From Warburgia ugandensis (lineage: Eukaryota > Streptophyta > Magnoliopsida > Canellales > Canellaceae), in the NCBI GenBank assembly GCA_035236585.1, contig CP141126.1:70719414-70783413 (forward strand): a DNA stretch of 64,000 nucleotides, given 5' to 3'. Positions 1 to 13,117 of the stretch are shown here, piece by piece. The position numbers and the translations under genes are program-made. The notes under the pieces were generated by a model. The model was not told the DNA's origin, did no database searches, and worked only from the letters and a program-made list of their open reading frames with translations. Each line of letters opens with the position of its first letter. Position 1 is the stretch's first letter.

Positions 1-1304
1 TTTTAAGTATAAATTATATAACTTGTTTAGCATGACTTAATTTAGCATACATATGATAAATGCTTTATGCGTAGATATGTTTTACAAATAATTGCATATA
101 CATTATGCATAGATATGTTTTACAAATGATTACATATGCATTATGCATAGATATGTTTTGCAAACAAATGCATATATTGCTTGATTTGTGAGCATTGAGT
201 TTTTGAAAGATTGCATGTCCTTGAGGGTTACCAAAAGACGCTGGAGTGCCCAAAAGACGCTAAGTAGGCAGTTGTGAGGGCCAGGCAGTTATGAGGGACC
301 CAAAGAGGATAGGTTTTGAAAAAGAGGTTTTCGCTGGTTTGATCTGATATGATTTGGGTTGATAATCTCGTGGACGCTATGCCGAGAGGTTTGGGTTGGT
401 CTCCAGCCTCTACCACTATTAGGTGGAGGGATACCATGCCCAAAAAAGGGCAACATCCTTGCTTCGACTGCATGTGCTACAGGGGGCTACCACTGGTGTC
501 ACAGCACTGGGTCGAAGTGTCATACGTCCCATGGAGGCATATGACCCTGTGTCCTCAGGTTCCCGGGGACCACACGGCGGCGAGGTTGTGGGCATAGTTT
601 GGACCCTATGGTTTGAGGATTTATTTGCATTGTATATGGCATGTCGTGAGGTTGGTCAACCATACCATACCAGATATCCATTAGTTGGATTCAGTTGAGC
701 ATCTTATGCATATCATTATGCTTATGATATATGATACTTCGGCTTAGATTATGCTATTCCTTAAGTCGACAGTATTTCAATTTGACAGTGGTTTTTAATA
801 TCGATATTGAACGTGATTGTTCGGACATGCACATGTTTTTAAGAGCATATGATTTTAAACATAGCATGCATTGTAAAACTAGTAGTGATAGACTCCTCTT
901 GAGTATAGTATATAGTCACCCTATCCTTAACATTTTTTAGGATAGTTCCACTCACAAATAGAAGACGTCTCAGGAGATATTAGTGCTACGAGCAAGTGAA
1001 TTAAAAAGGAGACAATTATACATGTAAGTAAACTCTCAACCCTTTGGACATGTATTTACAGTTGGGCTGTGTGTTGTGACTGGGTAGACTTGGGGAAAAA
1101 CATTTATGATTTCTAAAGTTTTTCAAAAACTACTTTGGTTGTTGTGAAAGCAAATGACACTCGAGGTTTTCAAAATGAGTTTAAAACAAAAGATTTTCCT
1201 CTGCATTGCATGGTTTTTATAAAATGGTTTTCAAATAGGGATGCATCTCACCTTAGAAATTAGTTATTGCATTAAAAATTCATGAGAAAACCCGAGTCGT
1301 CACA
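1..1304 (+). repeat. Tekay-like gypsy LTR, 3' portion (left end outside window)
   Basis: The segment ends in CCCGAGTCGTCACA at 1291-1304, which matches the ends of the other long LTRs here (GGTCATCACA at 52383; GGGGCATCACA on the minus strand at 21526). The next base starts Athila-like pol reading the same way, so this LTR sits inside the RT-RNase H part of element I. Bases 1305-1309 (ATAGA) would be the right target duplication, but the left copy is outside the window. Open frames within it are LTR background. Whether it is a solo LTR or one end of a full element cannot be decided from this window. Confidence 0.7.
65..178. repeat. 38-bp tandem repeat, three copies
   Basis: Three consecutive copies of a 38-bp unit start at 65, 103 and 141. 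Each contains the core TAGATATGTTTT followed by a short A/T-rich and CATAT-containing stretch. They lie inside the partial Tekay-like LTR. A short minus-strand frame across them is an artefact of the repeat. Confidence 0.85.
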
Positions 1305-1866
1305 ATAGATGATTCATTAATGACTTTAGTAAAATTGCTAAGCCTTAGTGTAATTTACTTACGAAGGAAGCAACTTTTGACTTTGATGAAAATTGTACAA
1401 AAGCATTTGAGTGCCTAAAGGATGAACTCAATTCAGTGCCTATAATTCAATTGCCAAATTGGAGTGCACCATTTGAAATAATGTGTGATGTGTCAGACTA
1501 TGATATTAGGACTGTTTTGGAGTAGTGTATTAACAAACTCCCCCATGTGATATACTATGATAGCAAGACACTCAATGATGCCCATCTCATTTATTCTAAC
1601 ACAGAAAAAAGTAGTTGGAAATTGTCTTTACCTTGAATAAATTTAGATCTTATTTATTAGGATGTAAGGTCATTATCTATTTGGATCATGTAGCATTAAA
1701 GTACCTTCTTTCTAAGAAGGATTCCAAAATAGGTTGATCTGATGGATATTATTACTACAAGAGTTTGATTTACAAATTTGAGATAAGATGGGTTCTAAAA
1801 ATGTTGTAGCCAACCATTTATCCAGGTTAGTTGTGGAGTTTACTAGTGAGAATGTGCTATTATAGA
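1305..1866 (+). pseudogene. Element I pol remnant: RT end and RNase H (Athila-like)
   Basis: Forward translation, with frameshifts and stops, gives a short RT tail (FINDFSKIAKP) and then the RNase H domain typical of Athila-like gypsy elements. Recognisable pieces are WSAPFEIMCDVSDY, HVIYYDSKTLNDAHLIYSNT and a C-terminal 'VANHLSRLV'-like stretch near 1806-1832. RNase H degrades the RNA strand of the RNA/DNA hybrid during reverse transcription. Several in-frame stops (for example after VLEQ- and in the 'DKFRSYLLG'-like part) mean it is dead. Everything upstream of the RT tail is separated by the LTR at 1-1304. Family assignment is from recalled motif similarity, not a search. Confidence 0.85.
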
Positions 1867-3050
1867 AAAATTTCTAGGTTAGTATACAGATATAGTCAAT
1901 TATCTTGTCACTAGTCAAATGCATAATCATTGGTCAAAACAAGATAAGAAAACATTCATTGCCATGGTCAAGCACTTTATATGGGATGATCCGTACTTAT
2001 TTAAGAACTATCTTTATTAGGTCATTAGGAGGTGCATACTTGATAATGAACATCATAAAATCATTTTCTTTTGTCATGACCATGCATGCTATGCTTATTG
2101 CATAGTAAGTGCTAGATGTCAATTGTTAGGGAGTATAGAAAAAAGAAATATGATGTCCTTAAACACTATTCTTATCATTGAGCCTTTGATGTTTGGGGTA
2201 TTGATTTTATGGGACCTTTTCACAGCTCTTTTTGTTATATGTACATCTTTGTAGAGTGGACTATGTGTCCAAAGGGGTAGAAGTTATACTGTGTAAGACT
2301 AATGACCATAAGGTGGTGGTCCAGTTCTAAAAGGAAAATATATTTGCACACTTTGGTACACCAATGGCCATAATTATTGATGGGGGTAAATATATTTTGC
2401 AATAGAGTATTTGAGAATTTAATGAAGAAATATGGTGCTGCCCATAGGATTGCTACCCCTTATCATCCTAAGACTAGTAGATAGGTAGAAGTGTTAAATA
2501 TGGAAATAAAGCGAAGTTTAGAAAAGACAGTCAATCCAAATAAGAAAAACTGGTCTTCAAGGCTTAGTGACTTTTCATGGGCTTACTGGACTGCATTTAA
2601 GACCCCTATAGGCATGTCACCTTATTGGTTGGTCTCTAGAAAGCCTGCCACCTACTAGTCGAACTTGAGTGTAAAGCATAGTGGGCTGTTAAAAAGCTCA
2701 ATTTTGACCTAGATACAGGAAGAACCACAAAAAACTCCAAATCAATGAGTTGGATGAGCTTAGGAAAGATGCATATGAGTCACCCAAGCTATACAAAGAC
2801 TGCTTGAAAAGCAATCATGATAAACACATCCCATGAAAATACTTCACGCCATGACAACAGGTCCTTTTGTATAATTTTAGATTGCATCTATTCCCTGGAA
2901 AACTTCGATCTAAGTGGATTGGACCCTACATAGAACATACTGTTTACCCACATGGGGCCATCTAGATAGAAAAGGATGGTGAGAATTCCAAATTCAATGG
3001 GCAAAGGTTGAAACCCTGTCTAGAGTTAGCCAACCCTGAAATAGAGGAGA
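1867..3050 (+). pseudogene. Element I integrase remnant (Athila-like)
   Basis: It follows RNase H directly. Recognisable in order: the Athila-type N-terminal block ('YADIVNYLVTSQM..HW', 'WDDPYLFKNY') at about 1880-2010; a decayed zinc-binding region with CHDHA and a lost partner cysteine segment near 2080-2160; the catalytic core with FGTPMAIIIDGG near 2350 and the 'ATPYHPKTS' type motif near 2450-2480; '[19 protein letters not shown]' near 2580-2630; and the C-terminal 'GPY..VFPHGA..NGQRLKP' block near 2920-3020. Stops and frameshifts are frequent. Integrase joins the cDNA to host DNA; this copy cannot be functional. It is collinear with the integrase of element III on the other strand. Confidence 0.87.
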
Positions 3051-3170
3051 TATTATTAGAAGAACCTATATATATCAAGACCCACCTTAGCATGTCCCAT
3101 GATACCTGAATCAATCATAAGATCAGCATTCATCATTAAAATTGCATTCACCATGGCATTATATATCTAG

Positions 3171-3340
3171 CTAAAGATGTAAACCTTAGTCTCATTGGGA
3201 GGCAACCCAGGGTTTTTAAAGAGTCCCATTATTTTGCATTGCCCATTTATCATGTGGGAGTCCGATGTTTTCAAAGATAGGGAACAATGCTTAGTTCAAG
3301 TTGGGGGGTGTAGATATGCATGAGATTTCAAGTTTTTCTT

Positions 3341-3421
<81 letters not shown>

Positions 3422-3716
3422 CATAGTTCTTCGGTCAACGTCCCTTTACTATGATGAGATTTGAATTATTTCTACTATTTTAACATCTTATTTGAAATTC
3501 ATATGATTATCTTTGCATTTTATTCATGTCCTAAGATGTAAAACTTAGCACTTATTGGGAGGCAACTCAAGATTTTTAAAGAGTCTCATTATTTTGCATT
3601 ACCCATTTATCATATGGGAGTCTTATGCTTTCAAACATTGGGGACAATGTTTAGTTTAGGTTGGGGGGTGTAAGTATGCATGAGATTTCAAATTTTTCTT
3701 AAAGGGAGAGAGAGAA
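3171..3716 (+). repeat. Tandem duplication, two copies offset by 359 bp
   Basis: The stretch running from GATGTAAA through GGGAGGCAAC, the 'AAAGAGTCCCATTATTTTGCATT' block and GGTTGGGGGGTGTA to TTTTTCTTAAAG occurs at about 3176-3350 and again at about 3535-3712. The copies remain clearly similar by eye. The first ends in a long GA array, the second in a short one. Confidence 0.85.
3342..3417 (+). repeat. (GA)n microsatellite
   Basis: An uninterrupted GA dinucleotide array of about 37 units inside the 3' spacer of element I. The equivalent place in the neighbouring duplicate (about 3703-3715) holds only about five units. Confidence 0.97.
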
Positions 3717-4973
3717 TTTTTTCAAAGTTTTTAGGTCAAAGTTCCTCTAGTGTGTGAGAATTGAATTTCTTGAAGCTTAGTATTTCTACTACTTTAAATT
3801 TTTAATAGATATGCATATGATTAAATTCAACATTTTATTTATGTCCTAAAGTATTTTGTGAAAGTTAAATCTTGGAACACATGTACACACATTGCATAAG
3901 TTTAGAAAGATAGATGGTATGACTTAGGGACCCTAAGGAAAATAAGTGGAGAACTATATGCCCATGAGTATTAAAGACTATCATCTTTCTGAGGGTTATA
4001 TGTAATTCCATAATTTCTTCAACGATCATCAATTTTGAAAGATCCTAATATCTTTGTTTTGGTCAAAATGCTAATAATTAAAAGGAGTACTAAGTTTCTT
4101 TCCTGAACATTTATTGAATCAAATATGCTTTAAAAAACCTATGAAATGATATGGCCATCCTTCTTTTAGCTTAGAGATATAAAGCTTATCATGTATATTA
4201 TACCACTAGTTAGGCCCTTTGAGACTCTTGGTAAGACTTTTCTTTTAAAACCCCATTTACCTTAACCCAGAAACCTAATTAATGTATCCATTACCTATCT
4301 TTCAAAAATAAGTAAACAAGGTAAAAAAAAGTTTGAAGAAGACAAAGTAAAAGAAGCGAAAACTATCAAAGTGCTTACAAAGAAAAAGCATTTTCTCAAA
4401 GGAAAAAAAGAAGAAGAGAAATACAGAGAAGAATAAAATCAAGAAAAAGAAAAATGAAGAGGAAGAGGAAGAGGAAGGAAAAGTAGAAAAGATATTCATT
4501 CAATACAAAAGAAAAATAAAGTTGTTCAACATTCAATTGAAGACCTCTACTCAAATTTGAAACTTTGAATCCTTATACCCTTTCTTTTAGAACTTATCCT
4601 AAGCCTATGTTTCATCCTATCTAAAGACATGTTGGTCTTAAGGTAAAAAATAGCCTTAATGAGGATATAAATAGGAAAGAATTATTGTGAAGTGCCCCTA
4701 CTAGTCATGCTAATGACATCTATTCTTAGGGATCACATTTCTTCCTCTCATCTGCACTTTGGAGGACTTATGTGAACCATTAGTACCTTTGGATCTGGTC
4801 ACATAGTGAGTGAATTTTTTTTTTACTCCTTTCTATAAAAGTTTCATTTCTGAGTGTATACCAATGAGAATTTAAGGTCCAGAATATTTTGAACAGAGTG
4901 TAAGCATTCCTATTTAGAAGTCCTGACTTATGGAGCTTGTTTACACACTACACTCTAAGTCTAGAAAAATATT

Positions 4974-4985
4974 GGCTAGGGGGTG
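4974..4985 (+). promoter_or_regulatory. Polypurine tract of element I
   Basis: GGCTAGGGGGTG lies immediately before the LTR start TGATAAGTG. It has the same form as the tract of II' on the other strand (AGTTAGGGGTG before TGTTAAATG). This is the expected plus-strand priming site of an LTR retrotransposon. Confidence 0.75.
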
Positions 4986-6823
4986 TGATAAGTGTTCAAT
5001 TTTGAATAAAAAAGTACCCAATTAGTAGTTCTTATTTACGAAATATAGTGTTTTTTCTAGAGTTTTTTGAAAATGTATAACACAAGCATTTTTTACCTAA
5101 TAATTCAAAAGTTTGATGTTTTGTGAGTCAGAAACAAATCCAGAGTAAGTTTGTGAATCATCATAATTTACTAGGATTTAATTAGGGTTTTTACCCTTTC
5201 TTGTAAGAATTGAGAAGATGACCCAATGGTTTATATTGAACTTCACAAAAAATTCATGTTCTTTTGTGTTGCAACAGTCCTAAAATTATCATTAAATTAA
5301 GTCAAAATCTAAAGCTAAAGGAATAAGCCACTCAAGCCAAGCCAAATCTGCCATCAAAGTGAGCCACAAGGTTCATGGAGTCATACTATCGGAGGAAGAT
5401 TTAGAATCAATTTTCCTATGCTAAATAGTGAAATTCAAGTGATAATTAGAGAGGAATTTGAGTGATAATCAACATGGTAAGATATGCATGCATAGGTGGA
5501 CCAATCAAGAGAGAAACATTTTTTTTTTTCCTTTTTTTTTTTTTCTTTTTCCTACTTACCATATCACCTTTTTAGAAGGGAAGGAGTTCAACTCCACTTC
5601 CCAAAAAAAGTGGCACCTCCCCTTCTAATTTCAGCAATTCACGTATTATACCAACTCCAGTTTTTACCCTTTCATCTTTCCTATCTTTTCCTCCATCTTT
5701 CCTCTTTCCTAATTTATTTCCTTTTTCTTCTTACCTACCACCTCACCCTCCTTGGGATTTCCACGCAAGGGAGGTAGGTGGAGATGCCACTTTCCTAAAA
5801 TATAGGGGCCTCTACCTCCACATGGTTTCCTCTTTTCTTGCCCTGGACTTCCACCTCACTTTCCACACTAATATCTTAAGTTTCCTACTTTGTACCCTTT
5901 CTTTCCATCTCCTCTTTTAGAAGTGCAAAACATCTACAAATATCCCATGGGAGTTCATTGCCACATATAACCAGCACCATAGGGGTTCCATGCCTCCTTC
6001 CATTGTTTGCTTCTCTTTGGTGTTCCAATCATTCCTCATTCAAGTTTTCTCCTTTCTTATTGCACTTCAATTTTAGGTTGGTACTTTGTTACTTACTTTC
6101 ATTACCTTTCTTTATTCCTTTACTTCCTTGTTTACTTTTCTGGTTCTTTTCATGACTTCCATACACGTAGGACTTAGCTAGTCTTTCCTTGATATTTGCA
6201 TCTATCTCTCTTGGTTTTCTTGCTTAGTTCATAAAGATCTAATTTATATATTCTCTTGTAGTGGCAGCCAAGAGAATAGTAGCTTTGATCCTTCTTGTTT
6301 TTCTTTCATCTTTTCCTTGTTTCTAGCTTAGATCTAGGTCTATTTTGCTTGTTCTTTGCTTCCATCTTCATGTTCTTTCATGCTTTCATGTCTTGAGTTC
6401 TCTTTGGGTTCTAGATGCATCATATCTGAGAGTAGTTTGAGTGTGTTTAATTCTCGCTTTGAATCAAGTTCTAGGAATTAGAAAAGTGCACACTTTCTAG
6501 ACTTGTTCTCTATGTACATGTGCACCAATTTTGATGTACTTTTCAAGTCAATCAATAAAGTTTTTTGAAGAACATGATTATTGTTTAGTTCTAGTATAAA
6601 AGTATATTAATTATTGAGTGTTATATTCCATGAAAAGTGCTTGTTAAGTTTCTTTGCATGTCAATCTTGATTTGAGTTTCATATAGACCATGTTGCTGAT
6701 ATTTTTCATCTTATGTTTCATGTGCATAAATGGAACATAGGTAAATTATGAATCCTTAGAACTTATTAAATTATGTATCTTGTATGGATTAAATGAATTG
6801 AAATGTCATTATAGATTCATAGT
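4986..6823 (+). repeat. 3' LTR of element I (start clear, end not resolved)
   Basis: It begins TGATAAGTGTTCAATTTTG directly after the polypurine tract. It holds pyrimidine-rich U3 sequence (5520-5770), a weak TATA-like site near 5935, and an AATAAA signal at 6554-6559, so it has a normal LTR layout. Its 3' end should read ...CA but was not found before the Tekay-like LTR that begins near 6824; part may lie beyond 10100. Pyrimidine-rich frames in it (5496-5777, 5958-6155) look like background, not genes. Confidence 0.65.
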
Positions 6824-7198
6824 ATATTTTAAGGAATTTTTCTTTAAAAGGAATTTCAAGTAATTATAAAATAAATTCAAAAATAAATTAAGAACACTGA
6901 AATTGGATGATGAAAGGTCAATTATTGGATTGTGCTGGATGAGAGTTTTCTAATGACACTAAGAACAGGTGAAATAGGATTAAGACCCAAAATTCCAAAA
7001 GTTTTACAAATGAAAAAGGAGGTCCAAATTGATAATGCCAACCCCTATTAACTCTTCTTACATGGTGAGTTGGGAAGTGAGTTGACACATGGGAGTCAGA
7101 CTCATCACATGGACTCAGTTGCCCCCTCTCCATGCATCAATGATGAAAAAATAGTGGAAAAGCCCATTGCCAACGACTTTCCCCATTCCTTGTTTACC

Positions 7199-7220
7199 TC
7201 TCTCTCTCTCTCTCTCTTTG
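7199..7220 (+). repeat. (CT)n microsatellite
   Basis: Short CT run inside the probable solo LTR. A second pyrimidine-rich patch, with TCTTCC repeats, lies at about 7395-7480. Confidence 0.9.
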
Positions 7221-8752
7221 ATAACTCCTATCATCCTCCAATGATGAGGATCAAAGCCAATTTGGGCGCCACATTGTAGTTCTAAGGAGAGAAGCAGATC
7301 TCTCTCCCTCCATTTTTCTCTCCAACAACATGAATTAGCATCAACCCTAACTATAGGCCGATGCTTATGACTGGGAGAAAATAGGTAAGCTATCTCCTCT
7401 TCCTCTTCCTCTTCCTCTCACTCTTTTCTTGCTTTTCCTTTCATTTTCCTCTCTTTTTCTCTTCATTCTTTTTTTTTTTTTTTAAGATCAAAGGTGGTGA
7501 AAAGTCCGTCGGATTCAGTGAGTACAGTAGAGGCAATGGTGTTAAATCAATGATCCAAACAATCTGTGCTGTTCTTTATGAAATTTTAAACAAAATCCCT
7601 CTAGTTTCATCAAGATCTATTAACGAATAATACTGGAAATTGAGAAAATTAGTGACTCGGGTAATTTTACAAACCTTACATAAAATTTGGCCAAAAATCC
7701 TGAATTTTGGTAAAATTTGTAGTGAAAAACTAGATATAACTTTCATGAAATTCCAAACAAATCTATTCAATTTAGTGAAGTTTTCACACTATGTACAATG
7801 CTAGAGACAACCAAAATTCGTTCATCTTCTTCGATGATAGCAGCTTTTTCTTGTGAACCCCTAAAAATTGGAAAAAAATAGAATTTTTGTGACGTGAATA
7901 AATGACATCTGATCTTTTCATCCATAAAGATAGAACATAGATAAGGAATCAATTGATCCTTTAATTTTTTATTTAAAACTTAGTAATTGATAGGAAAAAA
8001 TTGAGATCTCAGCATCCAACCATTAAGAACATGATCGGAAGGTAGATTTGTGTAAATGAATTGTGGTAGAAATGATAGACAATTATGGACTAATTATTGC
8101 AAGGTTTGATCTGACTATCCAAAACTCAATCAACGACCATCGAATGTTAAGAAAGGTGACTAGACAATGAATTATAGTTAAAATAATCAAATTATTGAAA
8201 AAATTACCTTTGATAATGTGAATTGAAACATCTAGAGGTACACATGTTGATCTAGACTGTCGATTAAAGGCCAATGGTGCTGATATAAGTAGTTAGCGAC
8301 CAATTGGTGTCTTGATTGTCAATCTAGATATCAGTGGTTAGATCAATGACACTACAAGTAGAGATTTTAAAGTAATTATAGTAATTTGCATAGAATTCTA
8401 AAATTTTCTTAGAACTTGTATTCTCAACATAGGTTTTGAATACAATTTGAATGGTATTGTAATTTATTTGTGAGTTGCACTTAGAACTCAAGTGAGAACC
8501 CTAAACCCTTCCTTATCCTTAAAATTCATATTGATTTGTTCTCTTCATATTTAAGATTATGGATGTGTAAAAAATATAGATTATTATATTGATTGTAGGG
8601 ATGATATGAATTGCAACTACTTATTAAAACTGTCATGTGATATTTTGATTAACCATGCTTAACTATTATGATGATATTAATTGTGATAAAATGTGTCAAT
8701 CCCATGATAGTAGGCCATGAGGGCCACTCGGTAAACTGTGATGATGCCTTCC

Positions 8753-9200
8753 AAGATGGTAAACCCTAAGGGAAATATCTAATTGGTTGATTCCAACTAT
8801 GGTGAAGTCAATTAAGATGCTAAATCCTGAGGAAAGGATTATCAATTATTGAGCTTCCCAAGATGGTAAACCCTGTGAAAAAGGGCTACCTAGTTCTTTG
8901 GGATCATGGTGGAGTCACCCAAGATGGTAAATCTTGAGGGATGAGCTAGCAAGTGTTGAGCCTCCTAAGATTGTAAACCCTGAGGGAAAGGGTTGCTTGG
9001 TTGATTGCGGCTATGGCAGAGCCACCAAAGATGGTAAGTCCTGAGGGTACCTGACATTGGAGATGCTTAAGATGGTAAACCATGAGGGAAAGGGCTACTT
9101 GGTTCTTTAAAATCATGGTGGAGCCACCTAAGATGGTAAATACTGAAGGCCTAGTTGCCTTGTGTATGATGCTCATAATGGGCTACCTAAGATGGTAAAC
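8753..9200 (+). repeat. Minisatellite with alternating 61/46-bp spacing (107-bp higher-order unit)
   Basis: The core AAGATGGTAAA (with variants) starts at 8753, 8814, 8860, 8921, 8967, 9028, 9069, 9130 and 9189. The spacings are 61, 46, 61, 46, 61, 41, 61 and 59. Most cores are followed by a variant of CCCTGAGGG. The alternation shows a two-part unit of about 107 bp amplified four times. It lies inside the probable solo LTR 6824-10095. ORFs across it are repeat artefacts. Confidence 0.9.
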
Positions 9201-10100
9201 CTCGAGGGAGATGACTACTTGATCAGTGAGATAATGTTATTTGCTTATTATTACTGAGGGAATAATCAAATGAAATACACTCTTACATGGCCTATTTGCA
9301 TGCAATGATTATTTCTTTACACTTTGAATGTGGAATAAACTATATTTTTATTTTGATACTAGTATGTTATATTTGATAATACACACTAGTTACTTTGTTG
9401 ATTATCAGTTAAAAATGAAAACGAATATTCCATTGTTGGATATGAATGTGGAGTTGAGCAAAGCTTAATAAGAATGATATGATATGCATGGATTTAGTTC
9501 TTTTTCCTTACTGGGCTTGGCAACTTATATTATTAATTTTTCAAGTGCTAGTTAAGCTAACAAAGGGAAGGTACTTGTTGGAAATGAATGAAGCCTGACT
9601 AGCTGATGATGTCATATTCTATACTATATATGTATGTTGGTGATGAATGTGACTTGTGCTATATTATCTGATGAGTGACCCTATGCATCTGTTTATAACA
9701 TTCTATATATTTTTAAGTTGATGGTGTATGTATGAGATTTTGTTAGAACTTCAAGTTAGAAAACAAGAATTGTAGTAAATTTACTATGGTGAATTGTCTA
9801 GAGACTGAGTCTCCTATAGACATTTTAAAACTATTATATTATTATTAGTGAAATGCATTGCATGCATTAAATGCGTAAGTGCAAAAAGCAAAGGAGAACT
9901 AGCTGAAATTTTGGTAGAATTAAGTATTTAAAATTCTACTATCTAAACCAAGATTTGCACAAGACAAAAGTATGTAGTTCTTTCAATACCTATGCTCTAA
10001 TACAAAAAAAAAAAGAAAAGAGCCATGTAGGCTTCGCTTGAGCCAATCGCCATGTTTCATTACGTAAAATTGTGGCCTTGGGTTTTGGGGTCACAATAGT

Positions 10101-12160
10101 GTGTGCATGTAAAACCCAAGAAACTGACATGCTTTTAACTCCTAATATGATCCTACGATGAATAAAAATAAGATTAAAAAACCTAACTCATTTGAATGCA
10201 TCTAACCAGTAACTATGCATGAGATTCTACTTTTAGAAAGTAGCATGCATCTAAATTGTGAAAGTTACTAAAATATGAAATACATGATGATGATAGGTAT
10301 ACTAAGCTAGAAACATGATGCATGATGCTTACTATGATAGAAACAAAGTGTTGGATCCATGCAAACCTAGTGTTATGCATGCAATCCAAAATTTGGAAAT
10401 TATCTTAAAATAGAAACTACCATGCTATTCAAGGAAGTGCTTGAAACATGATGATAAAAGATATGATAGGCTAGGACCATGATCTATGATGCATGAGAGA
10501 ACTAAACATTCAAGAATGATGCATTTAACCTAGAGCTAGATGAGTGTCATGTGTTATATGGATGGAGAAATTATGCATGCACACAAAGGTGGTGAAATAC
10601 ATATGCAACTAAGGGAGTAGGAAGCATGTGAATTAAAATGATCTCACATGCTCCTAAGATGGATCTATGCTTGGTGTGTGTGATTTAAACTAGATAATCT
10701 AATAAACAAAGTAAAATGTGCGTAAATATAAGTGTATACAAAACTTTCTAAAAATAAAAAAGCTAGACTAAGATGCAAGGAAAGTAAGAATAATGTAATA
10801 ACAGTTCATGCGGATAATCCTATATGATGCATGTAAGAGAATGAAGATGGAAGAACAGTAAAAAGAAAATAAGCAAGAAAGGAATAGGAATAGGTTGAGA
10901 TCCTACCTTTATCTCTAAAGGGTTGAATGTTGATGCTTGTAAGGAGCTTGGGTGAGGGTGATCTTCCTCCTTCTATTTCTGCTTGCTTTAGCCATTGATC
11001 TTTGGGGAAAGTGAAAGATGAAATACCCATTCACAACACCACATTTTATAGATTTTTAGAGTGGGAGTCATGGGTCATGAATGGTTGAAATCAAGGAAAG
11101 CTAGAATGGAATTGAATAGAGGGCTAGATGTGGAGGGTGATTTCCATATGGGAGAGTGGAAGAGGAAAATAGAAGGGAATAATGGAAAGAGAAGGAGCGG
11201 GAAAGGAAATAGAAAAGGCAAGGAAAGAGATTAAGCGGGAAGGGAAAGAGATAGGAAGGAAAGGGAAAGGCATCAAAAGGAGGTGTAGGGAATCTAAGAG
11301 AGTTTAAGAATTAGAAAGTGTAAAGAGGGGAGAGTGGAATCCATGTGTGGATGTGTGTGTTTGTTTCAGAAACCTTGAGAATAAGATGGACCATAGGATT
11401 GATATGGGTGGTTGTAATCTTCCTTTCTTAAGGTTTTGGGTTGACTTTTCAACATAAGAAAGGTCGCTAGGGTTTATAACTTTATTCCTCGCTATTAAGT
11501 CATGCTTACCTTCTCTTGAATGGATGAGATCTAATTAGGACATTTATATCTTCCTAAGGCTTCATTTTCACTCCACCATTGGGCCTTGATTCCTTAGTGA
11601 CTTCCTTCCTTTGTTTCACATGGGACCAAGTGGACTTCACCATCTTTGGATGGACAACATCTCCAATCATTAGGTGGTCTCTTCATTTGGTCAAGTAAGA
11701 GAGAGAATTTAAGCAAAAAGTCTTCATGTAGGTCCTGGTCTTCTTTTATTTATAAGAAGCTTTCATTGTATATTATCCCATTGTATATGAATTGAGCTTC
11801 TCACATAAGCTTCCCAAGGTGGTGCATGCATGTGTAGGGAGTTTGCCAACTTTTCTCCTTCATTTAAGTAAGAGTGTGCATGTGGTTTCTAACTTCTCTA
11901 ACTTTGATAGTGACCCCCAGTGTTTATTTCGAACCTCTAAGACTTTATTTTTTACAATTATGTGTGTAATATTCACACATGCACACACACACACACACAC
12001 ACACATCACTTATGGCTATGCTAAAGCAAACAATGAGAGCTCACTCAATCAAGGATAGACCAATAAGGAGCAAGAACACAAGGAAAACCAAAATAGCACA
12101 CCATTGGTGGGCTGGGAGAGAGTTCCTTCTTTACCCTTTTTTTTTCTCTCTTTACACTTT
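10101..12160. other. Unresolved repeat-derived stretch without genes
   Basis: No coding sequence is supported. Runs of purine-rich DNA (11160-11340) and a CA array lie here. The stretch from about 10860 to 11600 resembles, in style and in a short shared block (CATAAGAAAG at 11453-11462 and 54450-54459), the minus-strand solo LTR at 52533-55074; a second, older copy of that family is possible but not shown. The U3 of element X's 5' LTR and the missing end of element I's LTR may also be here. Confidence 0.4.
11982..12004. repeat. (CA)n microsatellite
   Basis: About eleven CA units, uninterrupted, upstream of the recognisable part of element X's 5' LTR. Confidence 0.95.

Positions 12161-13117
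<957 letters not shown>

Larger units (their letters stand above)
3051..4973 (+). other. Element I 3' spacer between pol and polypurine tract
   Basis: About 1.9 kb with no credible ORF. It contains the block GGGAGGCAACCC (3199-3210), then a 'GGGGACAATG..TTTAG.TT..GTTGGGGGGTGTA' block (about 3640-3672), a purine-rich tract (4320-4500), and a TTTCATCCTA block near 4611. These recur in the same order in II', III, IV and X. In other Athila elements this position can carry an env-like ORF; none is visible here. Confidence 0.7.
6824..10095 (+). repeat. Probable solo Tekay-like LTR
   Basis: It ends in GGGGTCACA (10087-10095), followed by ATAGT at 10096-10100; ATAGT also stands at 6819-6823, giving a plausible 5-bp target duplication. 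Near the left end it carries 'GGTCCAAATTGATAATG', which matches the Tekay-like LTRs read on the minus strand at 17686-17702 and 25117-25133. No PBS follows it and no internal region is attached, hence solo. The left boundary is tentative because the expected TGTAATAAC start is not preserved. Confidence 0.6.

Noticed and set aside
4302..4499. Phe/Ser-rich minus-strand frame
   Set aside because: It is the antisense of the purine-rich tract in the element I spacer.
8753..9200. Regularly spaced repeats that might suggest a CRISPR array
   Set aside because: Repeat cores are short and variable, spacing alternates 61/46, the intervening DNA is itself repeated, and the window is plant DNA.
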